The notes below the pieces were generated by a model. That model did not search any database, was not told the origin of the DNA, and was given only the letters and a program-made list of their open reading frames with translations. From Leguminivora glycinivorella (Eukaryota; Arthropoda; Insecta; Lepidoptera; Tortricidae), in contig NC_062978.1 of NCBI RefSeq assembly GCF_023078275.1, positions 22,405,883-22,469,882 of the forward strand: 64,000 nt of DNA, read 5' to 3'. Positions 1 to 11,735 of the stretch are shown piece after piece. How positions within the stretch are numbered: the stretch's first letter is position 1; every line of letters starts with the position of its first letter. The translations under genes and the position numbers were made by a program.

Positions 1-599
1 CTCACGGTGCTAGGCACTGGATCACACAATTAGTTATATCGACTACCATCGATCCAGTTTCGAGCCTGTTTAGATTGGAGTTCATTACTAAAACACCTAA
101 GTTTCAGCTTAGGTTATGTCGTAATAGACAATTATTAAACTATTAAAGTCGGTAATAAAGCGAGCCAAATAGATAGCACATTAATCGCGTTTCCACGAGC
201 AACCAGTATTGTGTAAAACTTGTTCACATTTTTACTCTTGACGTAATATGGTTCGTTTTATGTACAGTGAGCTGTAAAGGTGCATGGCGAATTAATCAAT
301 GAATTCATAATTTCTCCATGCAATTTCGCAGCTCAGTGTAGGCTCAGCAGCGGCTGGTCCATACAAGCCGAATCCCACCGGCTTGCCTAAAGTAGATTAC
401 TAGTAAAGTACCTACCTTAAGTAGGTTTCTTTTAGCTCAGTGTTACCTAGCAGAAATTTTCACTAGCCGCCACTGGTACTTGGAAACCACCGATGATGAT
501 GAAAAAGAAAAAATGGACTTGTAATTTTTACACAGAACATTTTTTTAAATTCTTATACATAATATAATAATCGGCGATAGAGCCTATTCACACCTAAGT
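1..599. other. AT-rich non-coding stretch, nothing recognised
   Basis: No open frame of note, no inverted or tandem repeat and no retroelement motif was recognised here. It is probably old degraded intergenic or intronic sequence. Confidence 0.5.
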
Positions 600-714
600 A
601 CGTAGCCAAATGCACAAACGCTCACGATAATATCGCTTTCGTAGAGCGTCATTGGCGACAGAGCCAGACTGCGTTTTGATCGGCGTCTGGCGTCAACGAT
701 TGGCATTCGGCTAG
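600..714. mobile_element. Decayed MITE, family 'CGTAGCCGAATGG' (copy 1)
   Basis: The left end reads ACGTAGCCAAATGCAC and the right end GGCATTCGGCTAGG, imperfect reverse complements. The interior holds CTCACGATAATATCGCTTTCG and a piece close to GGCGACAGAGCCAGACT. The same landmarks, in the same order, occur at 56007-56152 and inverted at 28889-29046. This copy is the most diverged of the three. No coding capacity is expected. Confidence 0.65.
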
Positions 715-970
715 GCCACCTCATGGACTGTGAAAAGATTCACTCTTGCTTTAAAGAGACCGTAGTCGTATTTTTCAGGGAACACCGATGGCGAAAACGC
801 ATTCCATTCCTTTGCTATATTTACGCATCGAATGATGAGGCAAATTCTTTTGTGCGGACAAATAAAACACTAACCGCATACGGGTACAATGTACATTCGT
901 TCTACTAATAGGTACTATTTACTGCACATCACTGGTTCTATGTAGGTCGATCATTCTCAAGACGTAAGGG

Positions 971-1080
971 CGAATTCTAATTACCGCGACTCATTTGTTT
1001 TCAGTGGAATTTCAGTTCTAATTCTAATTTGTGAGAATTGAAATTCCACTGAAAACAAAAGCGTCGCCGCAATTAGAATA
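971..1080. mobile_element. Hairpin MITE-like element
   Basis: Two imperfect inverted arms of about 47 bases (from 971 and ending near 1080) share TTTTCAGTGGAATTTCA and its complement around a loop of about a dozen bases. The outer parts also pair (CGAATTCTAATT with AATTAGAAT). There is no coding capacity and no clear target-site duplication. Confidence 0.6.
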
Positions 1081-1606
1081 TGGACTAGACGATCGAGAAT
1101 TATCGAGGTACATTAGGCATCAGTTTTGGTCTTTATCAGTAACGGGCCTATTCCAAATCTAAAACCGTATATGTTATTGAGAAAGCACATGGAAATGACT
1201 CTTTTTGGCATCAGAATCTACCGCCAGTGTCGCAAATCATTTGAATATTTGATGAAGTACAGAGTATAATCGTGTATCGAATTGGGTCATACTACGGCGA
1301 TTGTTGGGCTTACGGATGCCAAGGGGTACGGAACTTGGTCCGAGTTCTTCCGATATTTCGACAAACGGACAGTTAATTATTTACGAAGGGATAATGGCGT
1401 AATTTTTTTTTGTTATATATTTCGAGGATGGCATTATCTCCGTAACTGTGGTCTCAGATGGCAAAATAAGGCCTGATTTAGACGGCGTGCGAACTCGCAT
1501 GCGATTTTAGTTTACATTGCGTGATGTTGAGGTTACATACGATTTTGCACAGCCATTATATAATAAAACTCGTATGTGACTTCTCGTACCTTCTAAATGG
1601 ACCATA
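1081..1606. other. Gene-free stretch
   Basis: A 64-codon frame lies at 1282-1476 but shows no recognisable motif. I see no repeat family here. Confidence 0.4.
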
Positions 1607-1714
1607 ATGATATTTTCTAGATGCGCAAGATTTTTGAACTCCCGCGTAGAGCGTTGGAGTTTAATCACTTTTTTGGAGAATGCGGTGAGGAACTGTAGGT
1701 ACAACCTTGTTCCT

Positions 1715-1905
1715 CCGTCCCCATTTCACCATAGGACCACCAGACAATCGGCAATGCGGCATCGCTTCACGGTTAGTATTCCAAAAATACGCACTAAGCG
1801 CTTCGCTTCAACATTTCTTTTGCAAACCGCCAAGGAGTGGAATGCCCTGCCTGAGTCTGTGTTTCCGCATGAGTACAATCCAGGTCTCTTTAAAGCAAAG
1901 AAATC
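1715..1905 (+). pseudogene. LINE (Jockey/CR1-type) reverse transcriptase C-terminal remnant
   Basis: The frame starting at 1607 reads, from about residue 40, TTRQSAMRHRF, then VSIPKIRTKRFASTFLLQTA, KEWNALPESVF and P.EYN...FKAK. This is the typical tail of insect non-LTR retrotransposon ORF2 proteins, which read R.TRQSA...IP..RT..F..SFL.RTA.EWN.LP.SVFP..YN...FK. No endonuclease or polymerase domain is present, so this is a terminal scrap. The expected text ends abruptly after FKAK, suggesting a breakpoint near 1895. The family assignment is from memory of LINE tails. Confidence 0.8.
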
Positions 1906-2129
1906 ACCAGGTAACTAAATCGCTCCTAATTAGACAGTATGCCTTTCACTGGTCCCAGTACTCGCAGTAAACTCGACGCTGACAGAAAACTGTCCTGTCA
2001 TGTCTCTATGCATAAAATCCAGGAAAACGCGTGTTTCGAGCATAGTGCGCTTACTGCGCGCGTTTCGCTTTCCAAGCCTCATTCATCCCCTACTTTGTAT
2101 TTCTATATCTATGCTTGCCATATTGCTAA

Positions 2130-2345
2130 ATAGTAATCATCATCATATCCGCCCTTTATCACCCACTGCTGAGCATAGAGGCCTCCCTTTTAGTACGCCA
2201 CTGGTCCCGGTCCTGAGCTAGTCTCATCCAATTGTGACCCGCAATTTTCCGGATGTCGTCCACCCAACGAGCTAACGGATACCAAGCGCTTCTTACATCT
2301 GTAAGTGGCACCATTCCGTTAACATTTTAGTCCATCTGCCATCAC
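2130..2345 (-). pseudogene. RTE-type LINE ORF C-terminal remnant
   Basis: Read on the minus strand, the stretch contains RSAWYPLARWVDDIRKIAG followed by HNWMRLAQDRDQWR. This matches the R.GRP..RW.DDI.K.AG..W...AQDR..WR..  ending of RTE-clade LINE proteins. The plus-strand text TCATCATCATATCCGCC at the left edge is the complement of the usual simple-repeat tail that ends such elements. In-frame stops and frame changes are present. Only the last ~60 codons survive, so this is a 5'-truncated, dead copy. Confidence 0.75.
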
Positions 2346-2960
2346 TGATATTGCTAAATAGTAGCAACTACGTAATAGTAACTTGGGAACGGTTTGATTA
2401 GTTACGGGTCCAGGTCGGTGGACAATAATGATTTTACCGCATTCTCAACACGAGTGAACTATAATCAGCAGCAAGTGTATCAAACAAGTAATAGCCCGTT
2501 CCCCTAATGAAACGGTACGTTGACGTCTCCAACCAGAATGCACGGATTCGTACCGTTATAAGTATACCTAATTAAACAGCAATTAGTGCTAAAGTTTATT
2601 CGCAGTCGGCCGTGAAGTCGTCTCGTTATTGAACGGGTTTACGCACGGTTTACACGGGTTAATGGCACGTGAACTTGTAAACTTGCCGTAAGTTTTCTTT
2701 ATACTCGTTAAACTCTTAACTAACGTAACGCTTAAAGCAGCCCAGAGATACCTGTACCTGCAACTATACTCTGTACTTTTCGGTATTTACAAAAACGTAA
2801 ACCAATAATTTGTACATTTTAGGGTAGTTTCAACATTTGTTGATTAACCGATCAAATTCAATTCCAAGCTCTGTCACTGATGCTGCGGCCACAGGGCCAC
2901 ACACACACACCTTTCTCTGATGGAAGGTCACATAATGTTAGTGTACAGACCTACACTATA
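2346..2960. other. Gene-free stretch
   Basis: AT-rich sequence with a short (CA)n run near 2898. No gene or repeat family was recognised. Confidence 0.4.
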
Positions 2961-2963
2961 CAC

Positions 2964-3037
2964 GGCGCGGCGCACCGCTATCATTGCGCTCAGCTAACGC
3001 TACGCTATCAAAACGCTTTATGTGTAGCGGAGGCTTT
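2964..3037. mobile_element. GC-rich MITE half, family 'GTGCGCCGG' (copy A)
   Basis: The stretch GGCGCACCGCTATCATTGCGCT, then CTAACGCTACGCTATCAAAACGC and TTATGTGTAGCGGAGGCTTTAA, is the right half of a GC-rich inverted-repeat family. Other pieces lie at 7509-7939, 12681-13059, 55391-55469 and 62490-62646. The left half is missing here. Confidence 0.65.
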
Positions 3038-3249
3038 AATGTCTTACTTTCCGAGTGCCTTTTATCATAAAGGTGGACCCAATAACCGAAACTAGTCAGG
3101 GACCAAACGACCTCTTTTACAAAAAGTCGTCGACATCTCTTCTAAATACCTAAAACAGGTATGGATGTGTTCCTCGTTCTCTCTAGATTACGAATTGACC
3201 TGTTTTAGTTTAAGGAGGGGGGGACGGGTTGAGAAAAAGGGGGGAGAAA

Positions 3250-4960
3250 GATGGCGGCCGACCATCATAGATATTTATTCACATCTCGAGTCCTATGGCA
3301 CCAATCTGTTCGTGCGAGGTGTCATTTGAAAGCTTATTAAACCTACTTTAATTGTTTTTAAATAACTATACTCATAAAAGTAACCGTTTACGAAATATTT
3401 GAAAATATGTATTTTTTTATCGCGCATGAATTGCACAAGTACTAGTAAAAAATGCGTCTAACTCAATAAAAAATAACTTTACCGCAATTGATGTTTATTA
3501 TAAAATTTTCGCGTCTATTCATGCTCTTTCTAAAAATATAAGTTTCATTGGTATATGATAATATATAACCATGTAATTACGAATTTGGTTTAGCAGGAGT
3601 CTCTCTGCCCGGTCGCAGAAATGGGCGCTGACCGTAGTAAAGTATTCAATATTTTTGAGGTCCTATTTTACGGATCCATATGCAAGAGGTATCGTTTCAA
3701 AGCTAATTAAACCTACTATATTTTTTTATAAATAACTATAGTGATAAAGGTAGCTGTTTAGAAAATATTTGAAAATATGTGTTTTATAGACCATGAGTCG
3801 CACAAGTACCTACTGGTAAAAAATGCTTCTTAATCAATAAACAACAACTTTTCCGGAATTGATGTTAGTATAAGATTTACGCGGAATTTCATGCGCTTTC
3901 TAATAACATATGTTTTATTGGTGTATAATATTATGTAACCAAGTAATTACAAATTTGGTTAAGTAGGGGCCACAGCGCCCGGCCACGTATGGATGCTGAC
4001 CGTCGCCAAATTTTCAATATTTTTCAGATCCTATTTTATTTAACAGGAATCTTTTGAAAGCATATTATGCGTACTATCATTAGTTCTCAATAATTTTAGT
4101 TGTAACTGTAGTAGCTAACAAAATATTTGAAAATATGCATTGGAACCGATGTGAGTAAAACATGCTTCTAGCTCAATGAATTATATTTTTTCCGCAATTG
4201 ATATAATAACAAAATAAACGGCGAAATGTATGACCTTTACAAATAATAAGTTTTGTCAGTATTGCATAAACAATTAATATTAATTTATCCATCATACTCA
4301 CTGCGCACCGTCATATACATGGATGACCATCTTCGTTGCCGTTTTCATAATTTTTAAGATTGTACCTTGGTGCATGACCAATAAACAATAACTTTACCGC
4401 AAATAATGTTATTATAAGATTTACAGGACATTTCATGTGCTTTCTAAAAATATAAGTTTTATTGATGTATGATATTATACAACCAAGTAATTACGAATTT
4501 GGTTTAGCAGGTGTCACTGCACCCCCGTGACGTAATTGGTGCTAACCGTCGCCTAATTTTATGTATTTCTCAGATCCTATTTTAGCGATCAATTTGTGAG
4601 AGGTATTATTTGAAAGAATATTATGCGTACTATCGTTACTTTTTAATAATTTTAGTCGTAATTGTAGAAGTTTACAAAATATTTGACAATATGTGTATTT
4701 TTACTGTATATGAATAGCATTCGCACTGATACGAGTGAAACATGCTTCTAGCTCAATAAATTATATTTTTCCGCAATTGATATAATAACGAAATGAACCG
4801 CAAAATGTATGGCCTTTACAAAAAATGAGTTTTGTTAGTTTTGCTTAAACAATTAATGTTAATTTGTCCACCATACCCACTGCACAAGGTCAATCGTCAT
4901 ATAAACGGATGTCCACCGCCGTTGCCTTAATATTTTCATCATTTTACAGATTTTATTTTA
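3250..4960 (+). repeat. AT-rich tandem array, ~370-bp units
   Basis: Units start near 3251, 3621, 3990, 4320, 4540 and 4905. Recurrent landmarks are ATGG..GCTGACCGTCGCC, CAGATCCTATTTTA, TTTGAAAGCATATTA, AAAATATTTGAAAATATG, ACCGCAATTGATGTT and AATTACGAATTTGGTTTAGC. Spacing is about 370 bases, except for one ~220-base unit (4320-4540) that lacks its middle. Unit ends come in two types: one with TTTGGTTTAGCAGG, one with TTAATTTATCCATCATAC. There is no coding capacity. It behaves like a local satellite or the inside of a large non-autonomous element. Confidence 0.8.
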
Positions 4961-4984
4961 CTGATCAATTAAGTATATAAGTAA

Positions 4985-5640
4985 ATTCGATACGTGATAA
5001 ATTATATTTATTGTGAATATACGATCAGTGAAATAAAGTCTGAAAAATCATGAAAAACGGCAACGACGGTGGACATCCATTTATATGATGGTGCGCAGTA
5101 GGTGAGCTGAACAAATTAAAATTAATTGTTTATGCAATTCAAACCAAACTTATTTTTTGTGTAAGTCAAACATTTTCCGTTTATTTTGTTATTATATCAA
5201 TTGCGGAAAACTTTAATTTATTGAGTTAGAAGCGTGTCTTATCAATGCCAATGCTATTCATGCACAGTAAAATACACATATTACTAATCAAATATTTTGT
5301 AAACTTCTACAGTTTCGACTTGAAGTATTAGAAATAAAGATAGTACGCATAATATGCTTTCAAATGATACCTATCACAAATTTATCAGTAAAATAGGATC
5401 TGAGTAATGTAGAAAATTTGGCGACGGTCAGTCAGCACCCAATATCGTGACAGGGCGCAGTGACCCCTGCTAAACCAAATTCGTAATTACTTGATCATAT
5501 AATATCATATACCAATAAAACTTATATTTTTAGAAAGCGCATAAAATTTCGCGTAAATTTTATAATAACATTAATTGTGGTAAAGTCATGGTTTATTAAG
5601 TTAGAAGCATTTTTTATCTGTATATGTGCAACTCATGCTC
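4985..5640 (-). repeat. Inverted copy of the ~370-bp array (palindrome arm)
   Basis: From about 5020 the sequence is the reverse complement of the preceding array. GATCAGTGAAATAAAGTCTG answers the AGA..TTATTTTACTGATC text at 4946-4966. AACGACGGTGGACATCC answers 4905-4925. CTAAACCAAATTCGTAATTAC answers 4485-4507. The turn point is near 4990. The arm extends about 650 bases. Confidence 0.8.
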
Positions 5641-5680
5641 GAAAAAAAAACTCATGTTTCGAAAAAAAAACTCATGAAAA
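5638..5680 (+). repeat. Short tandem repeat (20-bp unit)
   Basis: Two adjacent copies of CGAAAAAAAAACTCATG occur at the outer edge of the palindrome arm. Confidence 0.7.
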
Positions 5681-5997
5681 TCGTGAAGGAGACGACTTGT
5701 GGCCAAATTGGCTCTAGACTAAACTGAGATTCACTATTTTAGACACTGAACGGAACCCTAAAAATAACAAAGTAGTTATTCAATGCTAATAACATAATGT
5801 AACAAGTAAGCTGCTATAATGTCTCAATAACTTACGTAATACATTGTAGTTGACAGCCGATGACGACATCATGATGTATAACAAGTGATGACATGGTGTT
5901 TGTGAAAGGGAAGTTAAATGAACTAATGTTACACGCTGATTTGATCGATGTAATCGAGAGGGTTGCCAGATGGTCGGTATTTGGTGGGATTCTCACG

Positions 5998-6167
5998 AAT
6001 GAGGAGGCACACTCAAAGGTTATGTATGACAGATAGCGCCACCCTATTAGTCCATACATGAGAGCGAGAAGATGATATGTTTTCTCTCTCTCTCACATAT
6101 AGTGACATGCCTAGACACTTGCGCAGGCGCCGCCTGGCGGGATAAAATGTCAGTGTGCCTCCTCATT
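5998..6167. mobile_element. MITE with 16-bp terminal inverted repeats
   Basis: AATGAGGAGGCACACT at 5998-6013 is mirrored by AGTGTGCCTCCTCATT at 6152-6167. The 170-base interior holds a (TC)n run and ATAGCGCCACCCTATTAG, with no coding capacity. The exact 16-base match supports a TIR element. Confidence 0.75.
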
Positions 6168-7505
6168 GTCACATGTCCTCCCCACTCCCCATAAATTCTG
6201 AAAGAAAAACACTTTGCAAAAACAACAAGTATGGCTGCTTCGCTGAGTAGGCAAAAAAGTACTTAATGTATACGATCGGGTAGACAACAGATAATTACAT
6301 ACAAAATGTGGTTAAAAATAACTATGGTTGTTAATCATTATCAATTTTACATTTTAAAATATTATTTTGGTTGTTAAAGATTTTCCCCTAAATGTAACAA
6401 ATATGTCGTCGTAAACGTCAATTTTATTTTATTTTATTTTATGTCCAAATGTATAAATGTATTAACTAATCCGTTTCAAAATCAGGTCAATTCAACAGTC
6501 ACTACTAACTATGCGTGATAACCTCGTTATTACACTATCAGTAGACCTTTTTAAGTATTTTCCAACTAGATAACTAATTAATTTTCCTAATAATGCTTAT
6601 CATAAAGATGCTATCAAGTTATCACAAATAAACTCTTTTTTAGATATAAAAAAACCTTTAACTACAAGGTATATTTGTTTTTCTAATGTCTACGATAATA
6701 ATATACTTTCAAGAATATAATACAAGGTTTAACCTTCATATCGCCTCCATATTTGAAACAACATTAGGTACTTACTAAAAGAATAACACATTTGACTTAC
6801 AAATATTGCTTTAGAATACCTATAAATCATTTATTTGCAAGTTAAATTTCATATATTGAAACTGAGACAGGATAGATACTCGTACAGCTTTATAAAATAC
6901 AAATAGGTACGTAGAACTCAGTATAAACAAACACATTCAGATTTTACCCATGCATAGGTACGTAGTTGCATATCTACCTAATTAGGTACCTCAAAAACAA
7001 ACTTCATAGCGAAGAGAGGGGTTCAAAGGCTTTTTTTACGTCACCGGCTGAAAAAGCTCTCTATTTAACATTTGAGAGCAAAAGTTTATCAACGACGTGC
7101 AAAATTCTGGTCAAAAACGTCGTAAACGTGCTGATTGACACCAAACTTTTTTTAAAGCTTCCTTTTTTTGACACTTTTCTACCTGAAAATGCAAACCATA
7201 AGAACATAGGACCGTCGGCAGAATTTTTAAAATTTCAAGTTTAATTCAATAAAATCCAATAATTTTTACAAAAGAGAAACAACTTCACAAAACATTTTTC
7301 ATGTAACAAAATAAATGTGTTGTGCTCTGCTCAACGGTATTTTCACGAAAATATAAGCCCCTAGGAATTGAGAAATACGTCCTTCGTAACTTTTTAGTTC
7401 CAGAGTATCGAACAATTTTGCGTAAAAAGAAAACATACTTAGAGTCAGGCTTAGCAAATTCTGTTCGACTTGTGCGGTGCGACCTTTGTATTTATATGAA
7501 TAAAT
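6168..7505. other. AT-rich gene-free stretch
   Basis: Contains a (TTTTA)n microsatellite near 6420-6441. A 92-codon frame (6966-7244) has no recognised motif. No repeat family was recognised. Confidence 0.4.
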
Positions 7506-7508
7506 ACC

Positions 7509-7939
7509 TAAGGCCTCCGCCACACATAAAGCGTTTTGATAGCGAAGCGTTAGCGGAGCGCAATGATAGCGGTGCGCCGGACGAACGCTGGCGTTCCGCT
7601 CGCAATCCGCGCTCGTTAGTTCCCGCCGGCGCGGCGTCCGCTGGGCGCAACGCCAGCGTTCGTCCGGCGCACCGCTATCAATGCGCTCCGCCTACGGTCT
7701 CAAAGCTCGGCCACACATGCGCGTTTTGATAGCGTAGGCGGAGCGCAACGATAGCGGTGCGCCGGACGAACGCTGGCGTTGCGCCCAGCGGACGCCGGCG
7801 GGAACTAACGAGAGCGGATTGCGAGCGCTGCGGAATGCGCGCGGATTGCGATCGGAACGCCAGCGTTCCGCCGGCGCACCGCTATCATTGCGCTCCGCTA
7901 ACGCTACGCTATCAAGACGCGCATGTGTGGCCGAGCTTT
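7509..7939. mobile_element. GC-rich multi-hairpin MITE block (copy B, two units back to back)
   Basis: The block opens with GGCCTCCGCCACACATAAAG and closes with CATGTGTGGCCGAGCTTTAA. GATAGCGGTGCGCCGGACG and its complement occur several times. A large central palindrome is centred near 7695: GTTAGTTCCCGCCGGCG on the left answers CGCCGGCGGGAACTAAC on the right. Two family members therefore lie head to tail, and each is itself partly palindromic. The 135-codon frame at 7322-7729 merely reads through this. Confidence 0.75.
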
Positions 7940-7944
7940 AACTA

Positions 7945-9355
7945 TTAAAACTCCGTTGTGAAAACCAATTGCACCTAAAATAAAAGCGAATAAAGACATC
8001 AATTACATTCAGAAGCCGGTCACTTTGTCTCACACGATCCAAATGTGTAATTGGTTATTCGATCGATCAGTTTTGTCACTGTTTCGAAAGCAGACCAAAT
8101 GAGGCCATCCGACTGGACTTAATCACTAAACACGTATTACTTGTCTAAGTGACAGTACTGAGAATACTACAATATTGTTGTGGCATTCACGATGACGGGC
8201 AGATTTGTCTAATCTAACCTTTGATATCATGGTAATAAAAGTCAAGACGCGCGTCTTCGCTAATGATACGTGTATGTACATATTGTACAGTGTCACTGAC
8301 TGAGTGGTCAAGTGCGCTTGCACAGCGCGGCGTGAATACCTACAGAAGGGCTCCCGCAAAAAGACAGCTTGTCAAAAAGACCACAAATGAAAAAGTGGCA
8401 ACATCGTACCTAGTGTCGTCCCTTTCAAATCAGGAGATAGAAAACGGGACTACGATATAGCCAGTTTTGAATTTCTGGTCTTTTTTGCCAGGTTCTACAG
8501 TTCTTATTTTGAATTTTTAAACATTTTGCTGGAAAGCAACTAGATTGATAAACTCAACATGTAAACAAGTCTATATTTCCAAGCGCAGAAAAGTCTTAAA
8601 AGTTACTCTAATTAAAAGCAAAAGAATTTTTAGGTTAGGATGAAGCTAAATTAGCTTGGATCATAATAAATGGGGGCGCGTTATGGCGTTGGCCCTAGTT
8701 TTTTCTATTGTTTGAGTTTTACAAATTGTTATTCGCCGAAGTGATACATTTGAAAGATAGGTAGATTATAAGGTAGGTATTTAGATACCTACCTATATTT
8801 GGTGCATTGTATCGAGTGTCCGAAATGTCCGTCCGTCCGTCCAACCTTGAGAAACAGCAGCTGTCAAGTTGTAGCCATTTTTCATATTCCGGAAACAATC
8901 CGCCATAGTAAACTAAACTCTATTTATATTTAAAATTTAGTTTAGTTTACTTAATACTTTGTTAAAGTTATTTAGGACATCGCATGACGCCAGTTCTATT
9001 AATTTTTTGTGCTTACGATTGATCGTTTATGATTGCAATTGCGATGTTTATCTAATATTCGAGATGAATAAATATTAAAGACAGCAAGTTACATAATTTG
9101 TTTAGCCCTCTGGCCTATTTGACATAGACATAGACATATATGGTGGTGACTTCTGTTCATTTGATATAAACAAAGAGGTTAGAGTGTTTACGGAGTTATA
9201 TAAACGTCTTTGATAAATATAATGGAAGAACTACCTACTATATTCTAAATTTGCGTTTCCCATGGCTCTAAACGCATACGTAGAAATTACGGTAATTAAT
9301 AAAGACAATTTTAGGTAGAGGTGACAACTGACAACTTAAACTGGCGGATAATTTC
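7945..9355. other. Gene-free stretch with small hairpins
   Basis: Holds a (CCGT)n run at about 8828-8843. A 13-base perfect inverted pair, AGTAAACTAAACT (8908-8920) and its complement (8939-8951), is also present. The short frames near 8126-8460 show no known motif. Confidence 0.45.
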
Positions 9356-9364
9356 AGCTAATCT

Positions 9365-9414
9365 AAATATTTTCCATGTTTTACAATTATTAGTGTAAAA
9401 CATGGAAAATATTT
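9365..9414. repeat. Perfect 20-bp inverted repeat (hairpin)
   Basis: AAATATTTTCCATGTTTTAC at 9365-9384 pairs perfectly with 9395-9414 around a 10-base loop. It is probably a small MITE remnant. Confidence 0.7.
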
Positions 9415-9419
9415 CGATT

Positions 9420-10895
9420 GCTTAGTTGAAAAATCAAAATTGGTCCTGCAGTTATTTTTATTAGCAAGCCAGACAAGCCATGATATCTCCACCTAGATAC
9501 TTTATCGTCTCCAGACGCCGATTAAATAAGACAACATAGTAAGGACACATAAAAATGCATTATCAGTGCATTAGCATTCGATAAATATAGATTGAGATCT
9601 TGAGGCATAAAGCCAGTGTGACCAGTTAACGTTTATGCGAGGTATTCTAATAATAACTTTTGGTATGGTTTTGATACTGGTATGTCACGTAGCATATGTA
9701 AATGTGACTGTTAAAAATAGAAAAGTTTATAAAAATAAAAAAAAAGTTTATTTGGGTTAGTTAATTATAAACTTAATATTACATCTTAAACGTTAGTAGA
9801 AGTAGTACAATACACCAAAATGGATGCGACTCGGCATATGCCGATGACTTATCGATGTCTATATAAATAGAAAATAAATCTTAAAATTCAAGTGCAATGC
9901 AGTTTTAATCTGAAATTCCGACAGCCTGTTGCAGCGCCGGGTCTAGACTTAATGAAGGGTGACAAAAACTAAAAAAGTTTGGAGATCCCTGCTCTAATGG
10001 AAAAGCTCATATCAAAAAACTTTTCAAATCATAAAATCTGAATATGCTCGTACGACTAGTAAACGTGTAGTTATGAGGCTATGATAGGATGGAATAACTA
10101 TAAAGTGTGCGCAATCGCGTGCCTGGGCTAATTAAATTGCTCTAAATTTAATGTGCTGATTTGGTTAAGAAGGATACTAAGGAATCAAAGACTTATTTAA
10201 GAAACGTAGACCCACCTTAGACCAATATTCATACTATATTATTTAAAAAGTGTGTCAATTAGCTTTTTTTCAAGCCATACCTGACACAATTTAGCTTAGA
10301 TTGTGACATTTCATTCACGAAGACGCATGTTTATGGTTAGGCCTTATGTTGAACTATATTAATATCGGTGATATTTTTGAAATTAGGATATTACTTATAT
10401 TCTTCTGCAAAACTTGAGAACTTAAAGAGATAAATAACCTAATTATTGAGATGGGAGTTTGTTAAGTGGGCAATTTATGAAGTAACAGCTAACTGAGAAA
10501 CTATTAGAACATAATTTTGAAGTTGGATCAGTTAAATTGCCAAAACTAAACCAAATTAAATTTACTTGAAAACTTCCCTGCGCTCGTAACAAACAATTTA
10601 CCAAGACCCTTTATAATAGTTTTACCGACACTTAACCCTTTTGGGAATGCTCGTATTTATTTATTTGGAGATCCAACAACTATGACAATAAACAAAAAAC
10701 CTAGATACCTAGATAGGTACCTAGATCTAGGAAGCCTTACAGGTACAAAGTAATTCTTGTTCAGATATTTGATGACCATAGGGTTAAACATGCGTAACAT
10801 GTCTTGTAGTCTAATCACAGAATATATAAAAGTACAAGTACAGAAGGCTCACTCCTTTGATGTTCACAAAATGCCGCCATTCTAAATTCTTACCT
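9420..10895. other. AT-rich gene-free stretch
   Basis: Nothing recognised beyond a short CCTAGATA/TAGGTACCTAGATCTAGG self-complementary patch near 10702-10730. Confidence 0.4.
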
Positions 10896-10902
10896 ACATT
10901 AA

Positions 10903-11035
10903 CAAACGGACCGCACGCGAGCAGCCGACATTGAATTTTATTGCGCCGCGTGAAGGTCGTCGGCACTGAATGGGCCGCGAACTCGCGGCCGCCGACATGT
11001 AGCTAGGTACTTGTAGCGCGGCGATGGAATCGCGG
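10903..11035. repeat. GC-rich hairpin patch, probable MITE remnant
   Basis: An island of GC-rich sequence in AT-rich surroundings. It contains the self-complementary GGCCGCGAACTCGCGGCC (about 10972-10989). CGAGCAGCCGACATTGAA and further GCCGACAT text also occur. Family and borders are unclear. Confidence 0.4.
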
Positions 11036-11448
11036 AGTGAGCCACCCCTGATATAATTCAAATTTTCATTCTGATTTAACCAAAAATTGCTTTTTTTAGC
11101 AAGTTTCATTTCAACGTTAGTATTGCTTGAGGATAACAGTTTCAGTGAATAGCTTTTGGAAGAAAACTAGCGGTTGAAAATCACTTTTTAGGGCAACATT
11201 TTTCGTGTATACCTAATGTAAGGAAGTCCCGACGAAAAGCATTTTTCGCCGTAATTAGGACTCATGTCGGCCTCATAATTCACGCTTTTCATGCATTTTC
11301 GTTTTAGACTTAATTAATTTGGAATGTACTTGAGCGTTTTCTGGGTCAAACTGAAATGTTATAGTATATAGTTATTTTACTTCCATGTCGATCTCGGTTA
11401 TAGCGAAACTACTAACCTTTGAAAATCGTAAGATAAACCAGGTTATTC

Positions 11449-11575
11449 ATAAACATTCACTAAAGTTATTAAGGCTGATAAAGTTCGTTTGTTCTTTTCC
11501 GATAGGTGTGATAGAGAGGGACAAACGAACTTTATCGGCTTGATAACTTTAGTGAACTTTTATGAATAAAGGGGT
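11449..11575. mobile_element. MITE, family 'CCCCTTATTCATAAACG' (copy 1)
   Basis: TTATTCATAAACATTCACTAAAGTTAT on the left is mirrored by ATAACTTTAGTGAACTTTTATGAATAA on the right. The inner arms carry GATAAAGTTCGTTTG. Copy 2 at 36334-36471 is nearly intact and a half copy lies at 48541-48628. It is non-coding. Confidence 0.8.
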
Positions 11576-11639
11576 AGATGTTTATGACGGAAATAAGGAA
11601 CAAATCAAATAGTTTTGAGACAGTCACTCTATCAGCAGC

Positions 11640-11735
11640 CTGGCAGAGGAGCCTGGTGTGATCGGGTGGCATTGGTCGTGCAATAAATTAAGAAGACGCT
11701 GGTTCGATTCCGGTCTCAAACGCACGGACGACTTG
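11640..11735 (+). mobile_element. tRNA-like SINE head fragment (weak)
   Basis: GGTTCGATTCC near 11701-11711 fits a Pol III B box. GGGTGGCATTGG, about 37 bases upstream, could be a decayed A box. No cloverleaf can be built, so a functional tRNA gene is unlikely. Other family members were not found in the window. Confidence 0.35.

Noticed and set aside
7322..7729. 135-codon open frame
   Set aside because: It runs into the GC-rich MITE palindrome, whose low stop density keeps frames open. No domain was recognised.
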